Source: Sipunculus nudus
Taxonomy: Eukaryota; Annelida; Sipuncula; Golfingiida; Sipunculidae
Assembly (NCBI GenBank): GCA_026874595.1
Contig: CM049322.1
Span: forward strand, 55,278,386 to 55,342,385
Reading direction: 5' to 3'
DNA: 64,000 nucleotides
The first letter of the stretch is position 1, and each line of letters begins with the position of its first letter. This document shows, piece after piece, positions 33,776-45,300 of the stretch. A program made the translations under genes and the position numbers. The notes beneath the pieces were generated by a model. The model was not told the DNA's origin, ran no database searches, and saw only the letters and a list, made by a program, of their open reading frames with translations.

Positions 33776-33916
33776 ATGCACTTTGTTGTTAGCACATTCC
33801 TTGTGGTCACATTGCGTGTGGTCACATTGTGTGTGGTCACATCGTGTGTAGTCTGTGTAATGCTGAAGTCTAATGGCCAGGGCTGCACTTTTTATGACCC
33901 TTCACAGAATCGTTAG
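33776..33916 (+). CDS. Signal-peptide-like small ORF, copy in unit I
   Basis: 46-residue frame beginning MHFVVSTFLVVT, strongly hydrophobic, with three in-frame 15-bp repeats (coding VVTLR, VVTLC, VVTSC) at 33802-33846, then CVMLKSNGQGCTFYDPSQ and stop at 33914. A paralogous frame starts at 46889 without the expansion. There the CACAG that aligns to this ORF's end is followed by GTTTGT, a weak donor, whereas here it is AATCGT. It may be a first exon that has lost its donor, or a small secreted peptide. Expression is unknown. Confidence 0.3.
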   Translation: MHFVVSTFLVVTLRVVTLCVVTSCVVCVMLKSNGQGCTFYDPSQNR

Positions 33917-34787
33917 GTGCTTACTAATTTAAATAATAAATAATATTTAAATAGTGTAAAATGAGTGGACATTCATGATGTAAATCAATGTTGCTCCGAC
34001 CCATTATGATCATCTGCTATATGTGTCGATTATTCCAAACCTCCAATAATATTCATCAAGCCGACAGTAAGCATTTGACATCTCCTAACAATGAGTTATT
34101 GTTATAATTGTAGCATAACTGGGTTGAGGGACATATTGTGCTGGTATTAGACATAGTTTACCAGGTTTTACATGTAGAGCAGATTTATTTGTAAATTGAT
34201 GGCAGTGTAATTATGTGAGCAGCCCTCCCCTTCCTTGCCACATGGTGCCTAATTTTCTTTTTGGCGATTGGTTTCACCGCATGTTGGTATTATGTATACC
34301 AGGTATTATGTACAGAGCATGTTTGATCAGAGGAAACTATTGGTACCAAGCAACAGAAACAGGAAAATATGCCTAGGCATGTTATTTTTGACACTCGACA
34401 ATGATTTCTCTAGACATTCATTAGTAAGATTGATAAGTGCAAAAGACGCACACTCATAGATACTTTATGGTAACAAAACCAATTTACAAAATTAAGGTCA
34501 CGGGACATGTAAAATGCTTAAATGTTTTATCTAATAAAAGCCGGGATTCATATTAATGCGTTTAGATGAAAATAATTTGCATCGGGTGGCAGTCCAAGTA
34601 TTGCCAGAAAACAAATAAAATTGACGATTAAAATCAGGTCCTTAGGAATGAACCTGTGGTGAGGGACCATGGATTCTACATTAGTAAGATCAAGGTATGA
34701 ACACGGACTTTGGTCATATAAAGATGAAATAACCATCAATATATAAGCAAGTATGACACTGTTATGACATCGTCTTTTTTTTTACAG
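33917..34787. repeat. Unit I: upstream segment shared by the array
   Basis: Shares collinear blocks with 43680-44010, 49530-49670 and 63500-64000: GTAATTATGTGAGCAGC, TATACCAGGTATTA, the CAACAGA...CCTAGGCAT block, and AAAGATGAAATAACCATCAA near 34720. No coding exon before 34788. Ends in a T-rich acceptor (TTTTTTTTTACAG). Confidence 0.75.
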
Positions 34788-34864
34788 TTTAAGACACGAA
34801 AAAATGAGGAACCTACTAGTGCTTGCCGTCATTCTGGGACTAATCACTGTCTCCAACCTAAAGC
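34788..34864 (+). CDS. Signal-peptide exon of a candidate small secreted peptide precursor
   Basis: A strong acceptor (nine T then ACAG at 34784-34787) precedes a 16-nt leader and ATG at 34804, so an untranslated first exon probably lies upstream. The frame codes 20 residues, MRNLLVLAVILGLITVS..., a textbook signal peptide, and ends in phase 1 before GTGAGG. The donor is supported by the paralogue at 44081/44082, where the same site reads GTGAGT. In that paralogue the ATG has become ATA and the frame carries stops. The homologous stretch in the last unit is cut off by the window edge. The next phase-compatible exons are at 35316 (damaged) and 36929 (open). No known family is recognised. Confidence 0.6.
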
Positions 34865-35315
34865 GTGAGGGCGGTATACAGAACACCTAATTCAACATGC
34901 ATATTTGTTATTATAAAGACGTAACGAAAGCAGGATTTTGAAAGTAAAAGACATTCCTTATATATGAAGCACCATGTCAGTATTAAATGACTGTATGTAA
35001 TGAATGTGGGTAAATACCTAATTAAATACTGGAATTTGTCATTGTATTTTGATGTTCCAACTTATATTGACCTGTTCTAAGATCAGCGATTTTATTTCTT
35101 TAGATTCCAACGGTAAAAAGCTGTTTGATTGTATGGTATCTAACTATGTGTTCAGTATCAAGATTTTGCAATGAAAAGTATGTTATTTTAAACAAAGCCC
35201 ATCGCTATTATTAATTTTCATGGAAGTATGTAATAAATGGTTCAAATAGCTCGAAAACGCTGTAATTTATCATTCTGTTATGATGGATATTAAGCAATAT
35301 TTTGATATCTTAAAG

Positions 35316-35374
35316 TTGCGTGCCCCCCCCCCCCGGAACGTGGGGGTGTCTAGAAAAGAAGAATACAGTACCAG
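35316..35374 (+). pseudogene. Mini-exon 2, copy A (frame-disrupted)
   Basis: Aligns over its length with the open exon at 36929-36982 and keeps the same TTAAAG acceptor and CCAG/GTAAGA donor. The 5' half holds a run of 12 C (35323-35334) where the other copy has four, and one base is missing after it. The exon therefore meets TAG (35351-35353) when read in phase 1. In the register of copy B the remainder would read GCLEKKNTVP, so the conserved Cys is still encoded. It is probably skipped or non-functional. Confidence 0.6.
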
Positions 35375-36364
35375 GTAAGAAAGCTCATAAAAGAAAGCAA
35401 TATCATATTATTAAACAAATGGATATAATGTCGAAACAGTGCTTGCAAAAATAGCTAAAACAATAAAGCTGCGTCAGAAAATATTGCTTATAATTATAAG
35501 TAGAATGTTATAATACATATGCCATAATATGAAAAAAATCGTTAACTACAGAAAAACCTGACAGACGCGACTTTGACGGAAACCAAATAGTCTTGGTAAT
35601 GGAGTATTCATATTAGCTAAATATCGCAACTTATAAAACACTCTATAATAATTGATAAAATAATGTATCTTGCATAGAGACAATATTTATTGGAGTTGGC
35701 TTTATGTGTCCAAAAAGACCAATTACTTTTAACTTCTTTCTTTCTGTCTTCCAGTCGTGTTTGAAATGTTTATTTGTAGGGTAAAAGGTATCCAGGTGAT
35801 ATTATTATGAATTTTTAAAATGATCGGTATTCTGACTAATTTTTTTTTTTTGCTTTTATTTTGTGCGACAAACCAGATTCGGATCATGTCATATATAATT
35901 GCTTCGTACTGATGTGCGTTACCAATTACAATCAGAGTCATTTTTACTCAATCGCTAATTAATCGAATCAAAACACATTTGAAAATAAAACCTGTTCAAG
36001 TCTTTTGGGTTTACGACCGCTGTAGGGGCCTTCCCTTGGTTTACAATTGTCTTTCTATTTTACGTCAGAACGTATGGTGTTTTATGCAGTCATATAATAA
36101 TAATATTAATAAAGGTTTTATTTGTTCCAGTAACAAATATGGTAAGCCAGAGGGTAGTATGGATCATTCAGGGAAATCAACTCATCAAACAACGTACTGA
36201 TAGTAAATATTCACTCTATTTATAAACGTTATCTTCAGAAAAGTAAACATTTACGTAATACAATGTAGCGGTTCAGCAAACGTGGTCAAGATGTTCCTTT
36301 TCTTTTGATTTCCTTGGAATATTACTGTCATTTTATTTCTGAGTGCTTACTGTTTTATTTTTAG

Positions 36365-36403
36365 GTGAGAACCCTGTGGTGGAAAAGTCCATTCCTGCCG
36401 AAG
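36365..36403 (+). CDS. Mini-exon 3, copy A
   Basis: 39 nt between TTTTTAG and GTGTGT, phase 1 to phase 1, reading GENPVVEKSIPAE. The same 39-nt exon with the same phases occurs at 37633-37671 and 55717-55755. The three copies conserve length, flanking splice sites and the pattern G-x-x-x-V-(V/I)-x-(K/R)-x-I while the introns around them have drifted, which argues for a real exon. Being symmetric, it can be added or lost without disturbing the frame. Confidence 0.6.
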
Positions 36404-36928
36404 GTGTGTCTGCTTTGTTTAAACATAATATCAATTCCCTTGAAATATGACAGTCATTTCATTTCGGAGTTCTTGCTTTTTAAGGTAAAATATATAGATA
36501 TTCACAATAGGACAGATTGAGCGATGTGTGAATTTGAATGGACAGAAAACACAAATATCAACAAGAAAGCAGCTATGTGACAACAAATGATATTCAAGAT
36601 CATTTTGAAATGTGCCAACATTGGCCATTCTAGGTCTTTCAAGGCAAAGATTAAAAGACATGGAAAAAAAATCATGATGACCACTCTTTATGAAAATTGC
36701 AGAGAATAACTTTTATAGATATAACGTTACGTTTCATTTCAACTGCTTTGATTGTATTGTGTCTAACAATGTCGGTCACCATCAGGTTTTTGTAATGAAA
36801 AGTTTATAATATTATACCTGAAGCACGTCATTATTACGTTACACTGTAGTGTGTAATTAATGGTAAAAAACTGGAAAGAGCTGTTATCTGTCAGGATAAG
36901 TTTTCAACCAAATCTTCCTTTCTTAAAG

Positions 36929-36982
36929 CTGCATGTACCCCGGAAGTGTTGGGATGTCTAGAACAGAGAGAAGCAGTGCCAG
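36929..36982 (+). CDS. Mini-exon 2, copy B (open)
   Basis: 54 nt between CTTTCTTAAAG and CCAG/GTAAGA, phase 1 to phase 1, reading ACTPEVLGCLEQREAVP with two cysteines six residues apart. It is the intact counterpart of 35316-35374 and of the decayed 44306-44371. About 1.6 kb of intron and exon around it is a tandem duplicate of the region around copy A. Following the signal exon it would give the start of a short mature peptide. Confidence 0.6.
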
Positions 36983-37632
36983 GTAAGAAAATCCTCTTAT
37001 AATATAAAAGCAGTCTGAGGTTAATAAACAAATGGTCGTAAAGTAAAAACTATGCCAAATTGTTAAAAAATATTCTGGCACATAAAGGCAGTTTCAAATG
37101 AGAAAAAAAAATACAATGCACTAGATGGTAAAAAAAACACAGGTAACTACATAAAAGCTTCGCCTGACTGGTTCTGAAACCAAGCGGTCTCATTTACGGA
37201 GTTCTCCTATCAGCGATATATGGGAACTAACAGTCTGTATATATCAACACCATTCTGTTTCCAGTGTCAATGTGTTTGCAACATTTCACTTATCATTTAA
37301 ATGGTTATATCGGACTTTCTTATTTATTGTAGTTATTTATCTTTGTCAAGTTTATAGGCATCCGAAGCGAAATTGGTTATATACACCAAATTCAAATCTT
37401 GTCATATATTATTGCCAATGTGCATTGTCAATTCGAAATTTACATAAGAACTATTTTTACTTAACTGGTCGAAACACAGACGATCATACAGCCGAGATGT
37501 TCCAGTTGTTCATTTGGGATTATAACCGCTGTTTAATTGATCAGCAAATATTATTTTGATGAACATGTTTATATTTATTTCAATTCCTCGGTCAATTAAT
37601 AACTGTTTAAAGTAAACACTTTTATTTTTTAG

Positions 37633-37671
37633 GTGAGAATCCTGTGATAAAAAGGTCCATTCCTTAAGAAA
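37633..37671 (+). CDS. Mini-exon 3, copy B (contains a stop)
   Basis: Same acceptor and length as copy A and reads GENPVIKRSIP followed by TAA (37665-37667). Either this is the true C-terminus of the precursor or the copy is inactivated; the other two copies are open at this position. The donor has changed from AAG/GTGTGT to a weaker AAA/GTGTGC. Confidence 0.5.
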
Positions 37672-37865
37672 GTGTGCACGTTTATGTAAAATACAATAAA
37701 ACGCTAATTATATTAATATGACAGAATCAATTGTTCAAACATTTGCAAAATCCGTACAGCGGTTATTAATAGTAAAGATTGTATCAACATGTTATTAACA
37801 TATGAATTTCACTTGCACCTTAATGAAATTTCATTCCGAAATATACATGCATGTATGTATTGCAG

Positions 37866-37882
37866 CTAAACTAGTTCGTTGA
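37866..37882 (+). CDS. Possible terminal exon of the precursor
   Basis: After a TGTATTGCAG acceptor, the phase-1 reading gives a five-codon tail ending in TGA (37880-37882). The corresponding place in the 55.7-kb copy (TTGTTACAG at about 56314-56320) keeps an acceptor but is cut off by the LTR element. Very short; supported only by the shared acceptor position. Confidence 0.25.
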
Positions 37883-38662
37883 AATTGCATGTGTATGTAA
37901 TGAAACCCTTGGTTCACGTAATATGCATTATCATTTATATGCGTCAAAATTCTTTCAACAACAACAAAATAAATCATAATCGGCCGTGAGCTTAGTTGGT
38001 CCAACCTTGATCTGTGTATACTCTATTAAAAAAAAGTAAGGGTTAACTTGCTTACTAGTTTAATGTTTGTAAAATAAACATGTTCTTTCTAATCCACATA
38101 TGATTTTGAGGTGAACTGTAGTGATTTTTTTTATTCGCTCGATGGAATCAAATAATAGGAATATACAACAAATAATAATGAATATGAGCTAGTGTATGGC
38201 GGAACCATCCCGTGTTTGACGTGAGGTGATGACGTCATAGTAACCTAACAAACAAATCACTTGTCTCGTCTGAGATTTGTCTTGGCTGTGCCTTATCTTT
38301 TAGTGGTCGGTTTTATTATTAAATTACTGTAATTGTTTTTACGAGGATTATAAATAATTGTGAAGAATAATAGCGACATAAACAATAATTATAGTAAAAT
38401 AATTATTATGTACTTGATCAACAACCGAAACGATAGTTTAATGGAGAGAACAGATTGAAACGCTTGGCTGACACGAAAAGGCATAAAACAATATTATTGC
38501 TGACACCTAACCTCAGACTATCCAGAATCATAGATTGTGCAATATAATCCTAGTAAATGAAATGAGAATGATGAGATGCCAATGTCTTCCTGAATTCGGT
38601 CATGCCATAGGGTTTATTATTAAACAAGTTTCACAAGGCACAAGATTAAATCTACCCATCTC
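37883..38662. other. No gene recognised
   Basis: AT-rich. A CRE palindrome within ATGACGTCATAG lies at about 38231-38242. No exon supported. Confidence 0.45.
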
Positions 38663-38812
38663 TTTCCGATTGTTTGGAATTATGAAATTAAGCAGACCTA
38701 CTATATACACGAAATCAAATAATATATATACAAAATGCAAGGTTTAAATACGCCCTCCTTTTTTTCCGATTGTTTGGAATTATGAAATTAAGCAGACCTA
38801 CTATATACTCGA
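38663..38812 (+). repeat. Direct duplication, 100-bp period
   Basis: TTTCCGATTGTTTGGAATTA and the next 25 bases occur at 38663 and again at 38763, almost identical, followed in the second copy by a long TA tract. The ORF ending at 38747 crosses the first copy and is not a gene. Confidence 0.9.
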
Positions 38813-38816
38813 AATT

Positions 38817-38819
<3 letters not shown>

Positions 38820-38881
<62 letters not shown>
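38820..38881. repeat. (TA)n microsatellite
   Basis: About 31 TA dinucleotides. Confidence 0.95.
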
Positions 38882-38884
<3 letters not shown>

Positions 38885-39891
38885 ACATGTAAATTTTACA
38901 TCATTACATCCATTAAGCAACACTTCCTGGTTTTCGTCAATTTCAACTATGGCGAGAAAAAATAAGCCTTAGACAGTAAACATTGTTATTTTATTTTGGC
39001 TGTTGATCTAAACTAAATTTATCTCCCATCTATGTTATAGAAGACATCTGCCAATATGTCAAATGAACAGTATTTTTCGTCTGGTGGCCGTTGCAGATTT
39101 TTCACTTATTAACTCGGTGTGTAAAACGTTCCACATTTATACCAAATACAATTCTGCCAAATACCTAAATGCATAATGAGAGATACATTTTGAACAGGGC
39201 AAATGTTTATGCAGGTGTTTTTGGTATTATATATGTGTTCAACACCTTGTGATACGGTTTGCTAATCATATCAATAGCGTTCCGTGTAGACTTGGTAAAC
39301 TCACGCAATGTGTACTTATTACAAAGTGGCAACAGTTTGTAAAGCACGGCGGCCCTTCCATTGAGACGCCTCGACGAAAAACTTCAACCTACTCATAACT
39401 GCTGGTTATTTCAGAAAACATTTGTACAGGAAAGCAGGTAAACATACACTAAGGAAGTTAGAAAGATATTATTGTATTGTATTTTAAACCTCTTCAAATG
39501 GCAGAATAAACTCTGAACGAAAAGAGTAATTCATCCCTCAAAAGGAAGCCGAACAAAAGTTCAATCAAATGTATTTTCTATTGATACGGTTGTCCCGGTT
39601 CTCCATATACTTTGACCCTGGAGAACTTTTATAGATCGGAAGACACATCAAACAACATTAGAAGATATGACTCCATTCTAGAACACGGCAAAGAAGCCTG
39701 CAGTTTACAAAGTTAAAGTCAATTCTACAAACGACTAACTAAAAAATCCCAAGAATGGCAGCCTTTTCTTCTGTTGCAAATAAAAGTGACTAAACACTGC
39801 ATTGTTAAACGCTAAGAAGTTACAATGATGCAAGAGCGCATGTACCAGCAAATCCATACCTGGGAAAAATGCTATCACATGAAATCAAGTA
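38882..39891. other. No gene recognised
   Basis: No coding domain or repeat recognised. Confidence 0.5.
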
Positions 39892-40138
39892 CAGCTCCAC
39901 AACAACTGTCAAACAAACTAATTGTTCTACGACCGTATGTGCCGATTAAATTGAATTATTAGTTTGCATGTACCGTATATTCTATATTCCGTACAAAACA
40001 TTTGAAATCATTCATTGAATCGACAGCAGCTCCACACCAACTCTCACAAAACTAATTGTTCCCGACCATGTGTGCTGATTAAATTTAATAATAATTTGCC
40101 TATACCGTATATTCCTATATTCCGTAAAAACACATTAA
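39892..40138 (+). repeat. Tandem duplication, 135-bp period, two units
   Basis: CAGCTCCACA at 39892 and 40027 start two units that share CAAACTAATTGTT, GTGCNGATTAAATT and TACCGTATATTC...TATATTCCGTA. They are diverged by substitutions and small indels. Confidence 0.85.
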
Positions 40139-41413
40139 ATTGAAAATTAACATATATACATAGTTTATTATTTTTGTTGAAATAATAGAGAAACATCGTG
40201 GTGATTACGCTGATACCCAAATTTCCTCCAGTACACAAATATGGATAAAGTTGTTTTAAATATTTTTAGCTGGCCTAAAGTTTTAAATTGACTTAAAACT
40301 ACTAACCTGCTAATGGTAATCTCACAAGATATAACTATTTATCATGATGTTCTGATGGTTGTTTTGCTAACAGAGTGCTTATGATTAATGTCACGAAAAT
40401 TAGACTGGTATTATGTAGGCAATCAGCTCGGAATTATCAAGCTGGTGAAAATCACGCACCTCTGTCATTGTCGAGCAGGAAATTCTTTACGATTGACGAT
40501 TCATCAAACATGGAATGATTTTACAAAAGAGAATCCCTAATCTTGACAAATTCATATGTTCCACGGGTACTTATGTTCGTCTGTGCCTGTGATCAATTGA
40601 AGTTTATACAGTATTAGTAGGGCAAGCCGGTTAACATCGTTACATGATGATAGCATAATATTTCTACAAGAAGGCACTGTTGTTATATCATATGGTATTG
40701 ATTGATTTTTTCTAAGCCATTTTACCTTTAAAAATTAAACCAGTTTATTTTTTTTTCTTAAGTCTTCATGACTGTATTATTTTCGATGCTCTTCTCTTAA
40801 TAAAATTTCTACATTTTAGCTCCAGTTTGCTCGTGGCTACCTCACATACACAAACAAGATTTGTTTTCTTTAATTTAACAGCTTAGCCCGGTACATTTCT
40901 GAAACAGCAAAATCTTATAGATATGGGAATTACAGGTTTCGGGAAATATGTATACAGCAGAAAGGTAATAAGGCTGCCATATTCTCAGTTTGGTTCAGAT
41001 TTTATATGTCAGTCTATCTATTACTGCATGTCAGTGCTAATGTATTCATTTCCGTACAGGCACAAACATGATTCAACTAACATTTTACTAAATGTGAACT
41101 ATTAAACAAAACAATAGAACATCTAAAACAAAATTATTTATCTTTAAGAGCTTAAAACAGGAAGAACATATAGCACCAATGTGAAGTGATTGAAATATTT
41201 CAATCTCATAAACGTTGTTAAAGAAAAGGATTATGAGAGGAAAATAATTTTTCCCGCCCTTTTGGAAAGCCTTACAAATCTGAAATAGCTTTTATATTAT
41301 TAGTGCTACTTGAAAATACATTATTAATATATAAAAGTCTACAGAAGAAAATGGTGGTCCATTGTTAATAGATGGAAATGATTTTCACAGAAAAGTCCGT
41401 TCACCGACGTAAC

Positions 41414-41416
<3 letters not shown>
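40139..41416. other. No gene recognised
   Basis: AT-rich; short ORFs without domain. Confidence 0.5.

Positions 41417-41468
<52 letters not shown>
41417..41468. repeat. (TA)n microsatellite
   Basis: About 26 TA dinucleotides. Confidence 0.95.
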
Positions 41469-41470
<2 letters not shown>

Positions 41471-41529
41471 ACAATAAGACAATGTTGAAATGAGTAAACA
41501 AAAATGTGGTTTGCAGTGGTCAATGAATA

Positions 41530-41763
41530 GGGATTATGAGCTGAGAGCCGGGTATTAAGACAGAAAGGCCAAGTCCTTATTCAGTCCTTATATTTGTTTT
41601 CACAGGGTATGAATGTGCTTTCGTTGTCCTTGCTGGAGCCAAAGCCACCTTTAAGGATGGAACATGTTAATTCCTGGAGTGAATGGTTTGATAGGTTAAA
41701 ATGTGCAGCCACAGAAAAGTCGGGATGGTTTTGCAAATAGTTTTTTTGTTGGGTTTCATTCAT
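41530..41763 (-). pseudogene. Penelope-like element fragment, end of GIY-YIG region
   Basis: Minus-strand reading gives HPDFSVAAHFNLSNHSLQEL, then SILKGGFGSSKDNES and, in a shifted frame, GLNKDLAFLS. The HFN-x3-HS, GGF and GLN-x-DL order is what I know from the C-terminal endonuclease part of Penelope-like retroelements (and some related reverse-transcriptase ORFs). The rest of the element is absent. Frame shift near 41600. Confidence 0.55.
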
Positions 41764-41887
41764 TGAATGCTATCTACATAATGTTATTAATCGAAATATT
41801 GGCTTTCATGTCTCTCCTATGTTTTTTGTTGTTTACTTTTTTTGAGCCAATACTCGGAGAATTTAAAAATGTTATATATACATATAC

Positions 41888-41930
<43 letters not shown>

Positions 41931-42454
41931 ACTATCTACAAGACAAAATATCCCTTTATGGTGATTTTTTTGTTTTGGTTCTACAAATGGATATACCTAG
42001 GTAATAGAAGAAATGACCATGTAGTCACCTTTCTCATTACAAATCAGCGATAGCTATTGTAAAAATAGCTCAGTGCCACCATTTTCCATGTTGGTTTTGT
42101 CTTTCTAGAATTAAATGCAAAATGTTCCGTCAAGATGTCGCCATCTGGGTTCTAACAGAATCAGGCTTTTTATCCCATACGTTTGTATACGTTTGTTTTC
42201 TCAATAAGTATCTGTTGTAATCCTTTTCATTTTGAAGCGGGGTGTTTTTGTGTGTGTAGTAGTCAAAACTGGTCCGTACCACGTCAGCAGTAGTTACAAA
42301 AAATGCTCAAATTAAATGGAGCGTATAAATACTAATGTACATAGTCACCCTTGTCTGCAAAATATGCTGCACACAATGAGAGGCCACAGGTTTTCATTAC
42401 TGCATAAAATTCGCTACAGCTGCATTGCTTCGCTGGCTTCTATACAAGGTGCCA
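41764..42454. other. No gene recognised; TA tract
   Basis: Contains (TA)n at about 41896-41926. Nothing coding supported. Confidence 0.5.
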
Positions 42455-42530
42455 GGGATCTTCTCAAGCTCAATGGTTAAGAATACGACCGTCAATCGGA
42501 AGTTCATGTGTTTGACTCCCGTATATATTC
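42455..42530 (+). mobile_element. tRNA-like SINE head or degenerate tRNA
   Basis: AGCTCAATGGTTAAGAATACG (from 42467) resembles box A and GTGTTTGACTCCC (42508-42520) resembles box B at the right distance. It runs straight into a TA-rich tail. It does not fold convincingly as a functional tRNA and is different in sequence from the SINE at 14.3 and 52.8 kb. Confidence 0.4.
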
Positions 42531-42544
42531 ATATTTATATACTT

Positions 42545-42650
42545 GTATATATATATAAGATGAAGACGCCTTAATGTTGATTGTTTATTTTCTTCCCGAA
42601 CTTTCGAAGCTTAGAGTTCCTTCATCAGGTGTCGAGTAGAATATGCTTAA
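42545..42650 (-). repeat. Penelope-like 3' fragment
   Basis: Minus strand contains CTGATGAAGGAACTCTAAGC and CGAAAGTTCGGGAAG (translating to TPDEGTLSFESSGRK), a pattern I associate with the 3' part of Penelope-like elements. It is upstream, not downstream, of the GIY-YIG fragment in minus orientation, so it is a separate piece. Confidence 0.4.
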
Positions 42651-42659
42651 AGAGCGGGT

Positions 42660-42738
42660 ATATATATATATAGTATATATATATATATATAAATAAATAA
42701 CCGTTAGTCTATCTAAAAGGCGCCATCTTTACCTTCGC

Positions 42739-42777
<39 letters not shown>

Positions 42778-42778
42778 T
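42660..42778. repeat. Two (TA)n microsatellites
   Basis: TA-rich blocks at about 42660-42690 and 42740-42778 separated by about 50 bp. Confidence 0.9.
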
Positions 42779-43369
42779 ATCATGAGCATACACAACTATA
42801 CCGCTATAATTATACTAATTGTTTATCATCATTTACGTAAATGACCATAACGGATGAACTTTAAACCATTAATGTGTAGGAGGGCATGAACTGGATACCT
42901 GGACAGGACATTTATAACCTAGCATTATGGATAACTTAAAAAAGACCCCTTCGGAATACAGCCAATACTATAGTGAAACTAGCATATATGAGAAGCTCTA
43001 AGCTCCAAAAGCTCATGAACTTTAAGGGGTCCCATCTACATTGAGAGACTAACACGGCTACACTTATTCTATATACTATTTGTAAAATGTTGTGACTTAA
43101 ACCGTTTTTCGACCTGTGTTGGTGTCCCCTGCATAGATCTCCTCCTGTAGTCTGGACGTCTGGTAGATTGCGGCCAAAAATATCTATGTTTTCAAGACAA
43201 TGAGCCGTTGAGAAGGCTATTGACCTCATGAGAGTGAACGCTTAAAGTCAACCACAGTTACAGCGCCAATGGAGATACTTAAATGCATATTCTTCCGAAC
43301 GCTGGCGAAAGGACTTTGTAGTACTATTTAATGATTGTAAACCTTGATGATGAAATCTATTGGTAGATT
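42779..43369. other. No gene recognised
   Basis: No exon or repeat supported. Confidence 0.5.
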
Positions 43370-44021
43370 TATGCGCATTATGTGCGAATTGTACAGTGCA
43401 GAGATCTAGTTAAATATTGTGCTGATATTACTCTCAGAAACTGCTTTGGTCTTTCTTTGTTATTACAACATACACACAATTCCTCGTCCCCAAAGCCACA
43501 GTTCTCATGTGTAATATTCTAATAACTAATAATACAAACTCAGTCGACATTTTTTTAAATCAATGTATTTTTGCCCATTATCATCTTCTCGTGTTAACGC
43601 TATGTTTATTCATTATTCCAAGCGTAAAGCGTCAAGCGTCAAGCCCACCGGAAGCATGGGGCTGCCCTGTGACATCTCCTAACAATAGCAGATAATAAGG
43701 TTGGTGGCTATATCGTGCTGGTATTAGGATATGTATACGAGCTATTACTTATGGAACAGGTTTGCTGAGAGCAAACGATTGGTATTAAACAACAGAGATA
43801 GGTAAGCTGGCCTCGGCATGATGTTTGATCACTCTTCATTGAGGTTTATAAGCATAAATAAGTAAGATTACTAAGTGAAAAGGTCTACTAAGTACACACA
43901 CATAGATATTATAGAACAGGAACCTTATTAATATAAAGATGAAATAACCATCAATTTAAGAGCAAGTATAAAACTGGTGTAACATCGTATGTTTTGACAG
44001 TTAAATTCACGATACTGAACC

Positions 44022-44081
44022 ATAAGGAACCATAAGTGTTGGTAATCAATATAGGACTGTTCAGTTCCTCCCGCCAAAAGC
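44022..44081 (+). pseudogene. Decayed signal-peptide exon of unit II
   Basis: Collinear with 34804-34864. The start codon is ATA, and TAA and TAG appear in frame within the first 20 codons, so no signal peptide is encoded. The donor AAAAGC/GTGAGT is still a perfect consensus and helps to place the exon end in unit I. Confidence 0.65.
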
Positions 44082-44305
44082 GTGAGTGTATACAAATATG
44101 TAATAGCGCATCTAAATTTGTAAGTATAAAGTTAACATACATAAAAAAATCATGATTGTGTTTGGAAAACAATTCCCTATATATGAAGCATGCACTGCCA
44201 CAATAAGGGAAACTGTATGTAATCAATGAGTTAATACCTCAACAATATGCTGGAATTTGTCATTCTATTTTGATCATTTTTCAACGACATGTTGTTTTAT
44301 AAAAG

Positions 44306-44371
44306 CTAGCTCCCTGTATCTCCCCTGTAATGTGGTGTCAACAAAATCTAGAACAAAGAGAAACAGTACAT
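44306..44371 (+). pseudogene. Decayed mini-exon 2 of unit II
   Basis: Follows TTTATAAAAG and keeps CTAGAACAAAGAGAAACAGT, the counterpart of the end of 36929-36982. The donor GGTAAGA has become GGAAAAG, so it can no longer be spliced. The first half is scrambled. Confidence 0.5.
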
Positions 44372-45300
44372 GGAAAAGAATCGTTTGATATGATAAAAAA
44401 AACATAGTAACTATTTTGCCGGTACAGGTAAATTAGCATATTACATATAAATGTCTATTTTGCCGGTACAATAAAGACGGAAACTGTAACTTTGTTAAAG
44501 TCATACAGTTAAATGCTTACATGGAACCACTGACTTAATTAGAGGAGTTGTACAAGCAAGTGTTACTGCTATAGTGGTCACACCACAAAGGAGAGAACTG
44601 ACTAAATTAGGTGGATTGTTTGAGTTTGTGTCATAGTGGTCACACCTTCAAAGAGGACTCTGCAAGGAGAAAAGCCATGAAAAACAAATGGTTTAACACT
44701 TATAACCTTTTGTGTTTTTATACATAGTCTACAACATAGTTTATGGTTTGCATAACCGGCTATATAGCCTACTGGGCCATGGTGATGTATAGCATAAAAA
44801 ATATATATAAAAAATAAAAGTAAATATAACATAAAGAAATATAAAAAAAAGAGATAACGCGAAGAAAAGTTTCCTTAAAAATATAAAAGCAGACTCCTGT
44901 TATCTTTGGTTATAACGTAATAACAATGCCAGCTAGGAAACATTGGCTAAAATATAAAAGCAGTGTCAGATATCAAAATATTGCCTACAATATGAAAACA
45001 GCGGGTAAGAAAACATAAGCCATAATATAAAAGCACTTACTATAGGAAAGCTTCGCAGACACTTCTTTTTTTTCTCAAACCAAGTAGTTTTGTTAACGGA
45101 GTGGTCGTATTAGCCAAATATTGCAACTCAGAAACTAATCTACCGGGACTTACAATACCTAACAAAAACAATGCACTAGACCTTGCACAGCAGCAATGGT
45201 ACTGACAGCAAATGTCATGTGCCCTTAAGTATAGGGTGGGGTTTTGAATACTGTTAATGACAAATGTGAACTACATCTTTGGAAATATAATCCTAAGACA

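Larger units (their letters stand above)
43370..45300 (+). repeat. Unit II of the segmental array (decayed copy)
   Basis: Its first part (TATGCGCATTATGTGCGAATTG at 43373) matches 47004 onward. The middle (43680-44010) matches 34080-34790. The rest matches 34890-35400 (TATATGAAGCA, CTGGAATTTGTCATT) and the introns around 35570 and 37170 (AACCAAGTAGTTTTG, GTATTAGCCAAATATTGCAACT). Order is the same as in unit I. Exon copies inside it are broken (see 44022 and 44306), and no exon 3 copy was found. Confidence 0.8.

Noticed and set aside
37272..37559. 95-residue ORF within the peptide array (unit I)
   Set aside because: It lies in an intron between mini-exons, has no domain, and the paralogous stretch near 35750-36050 has stops in the same place. 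Probably open by chance.
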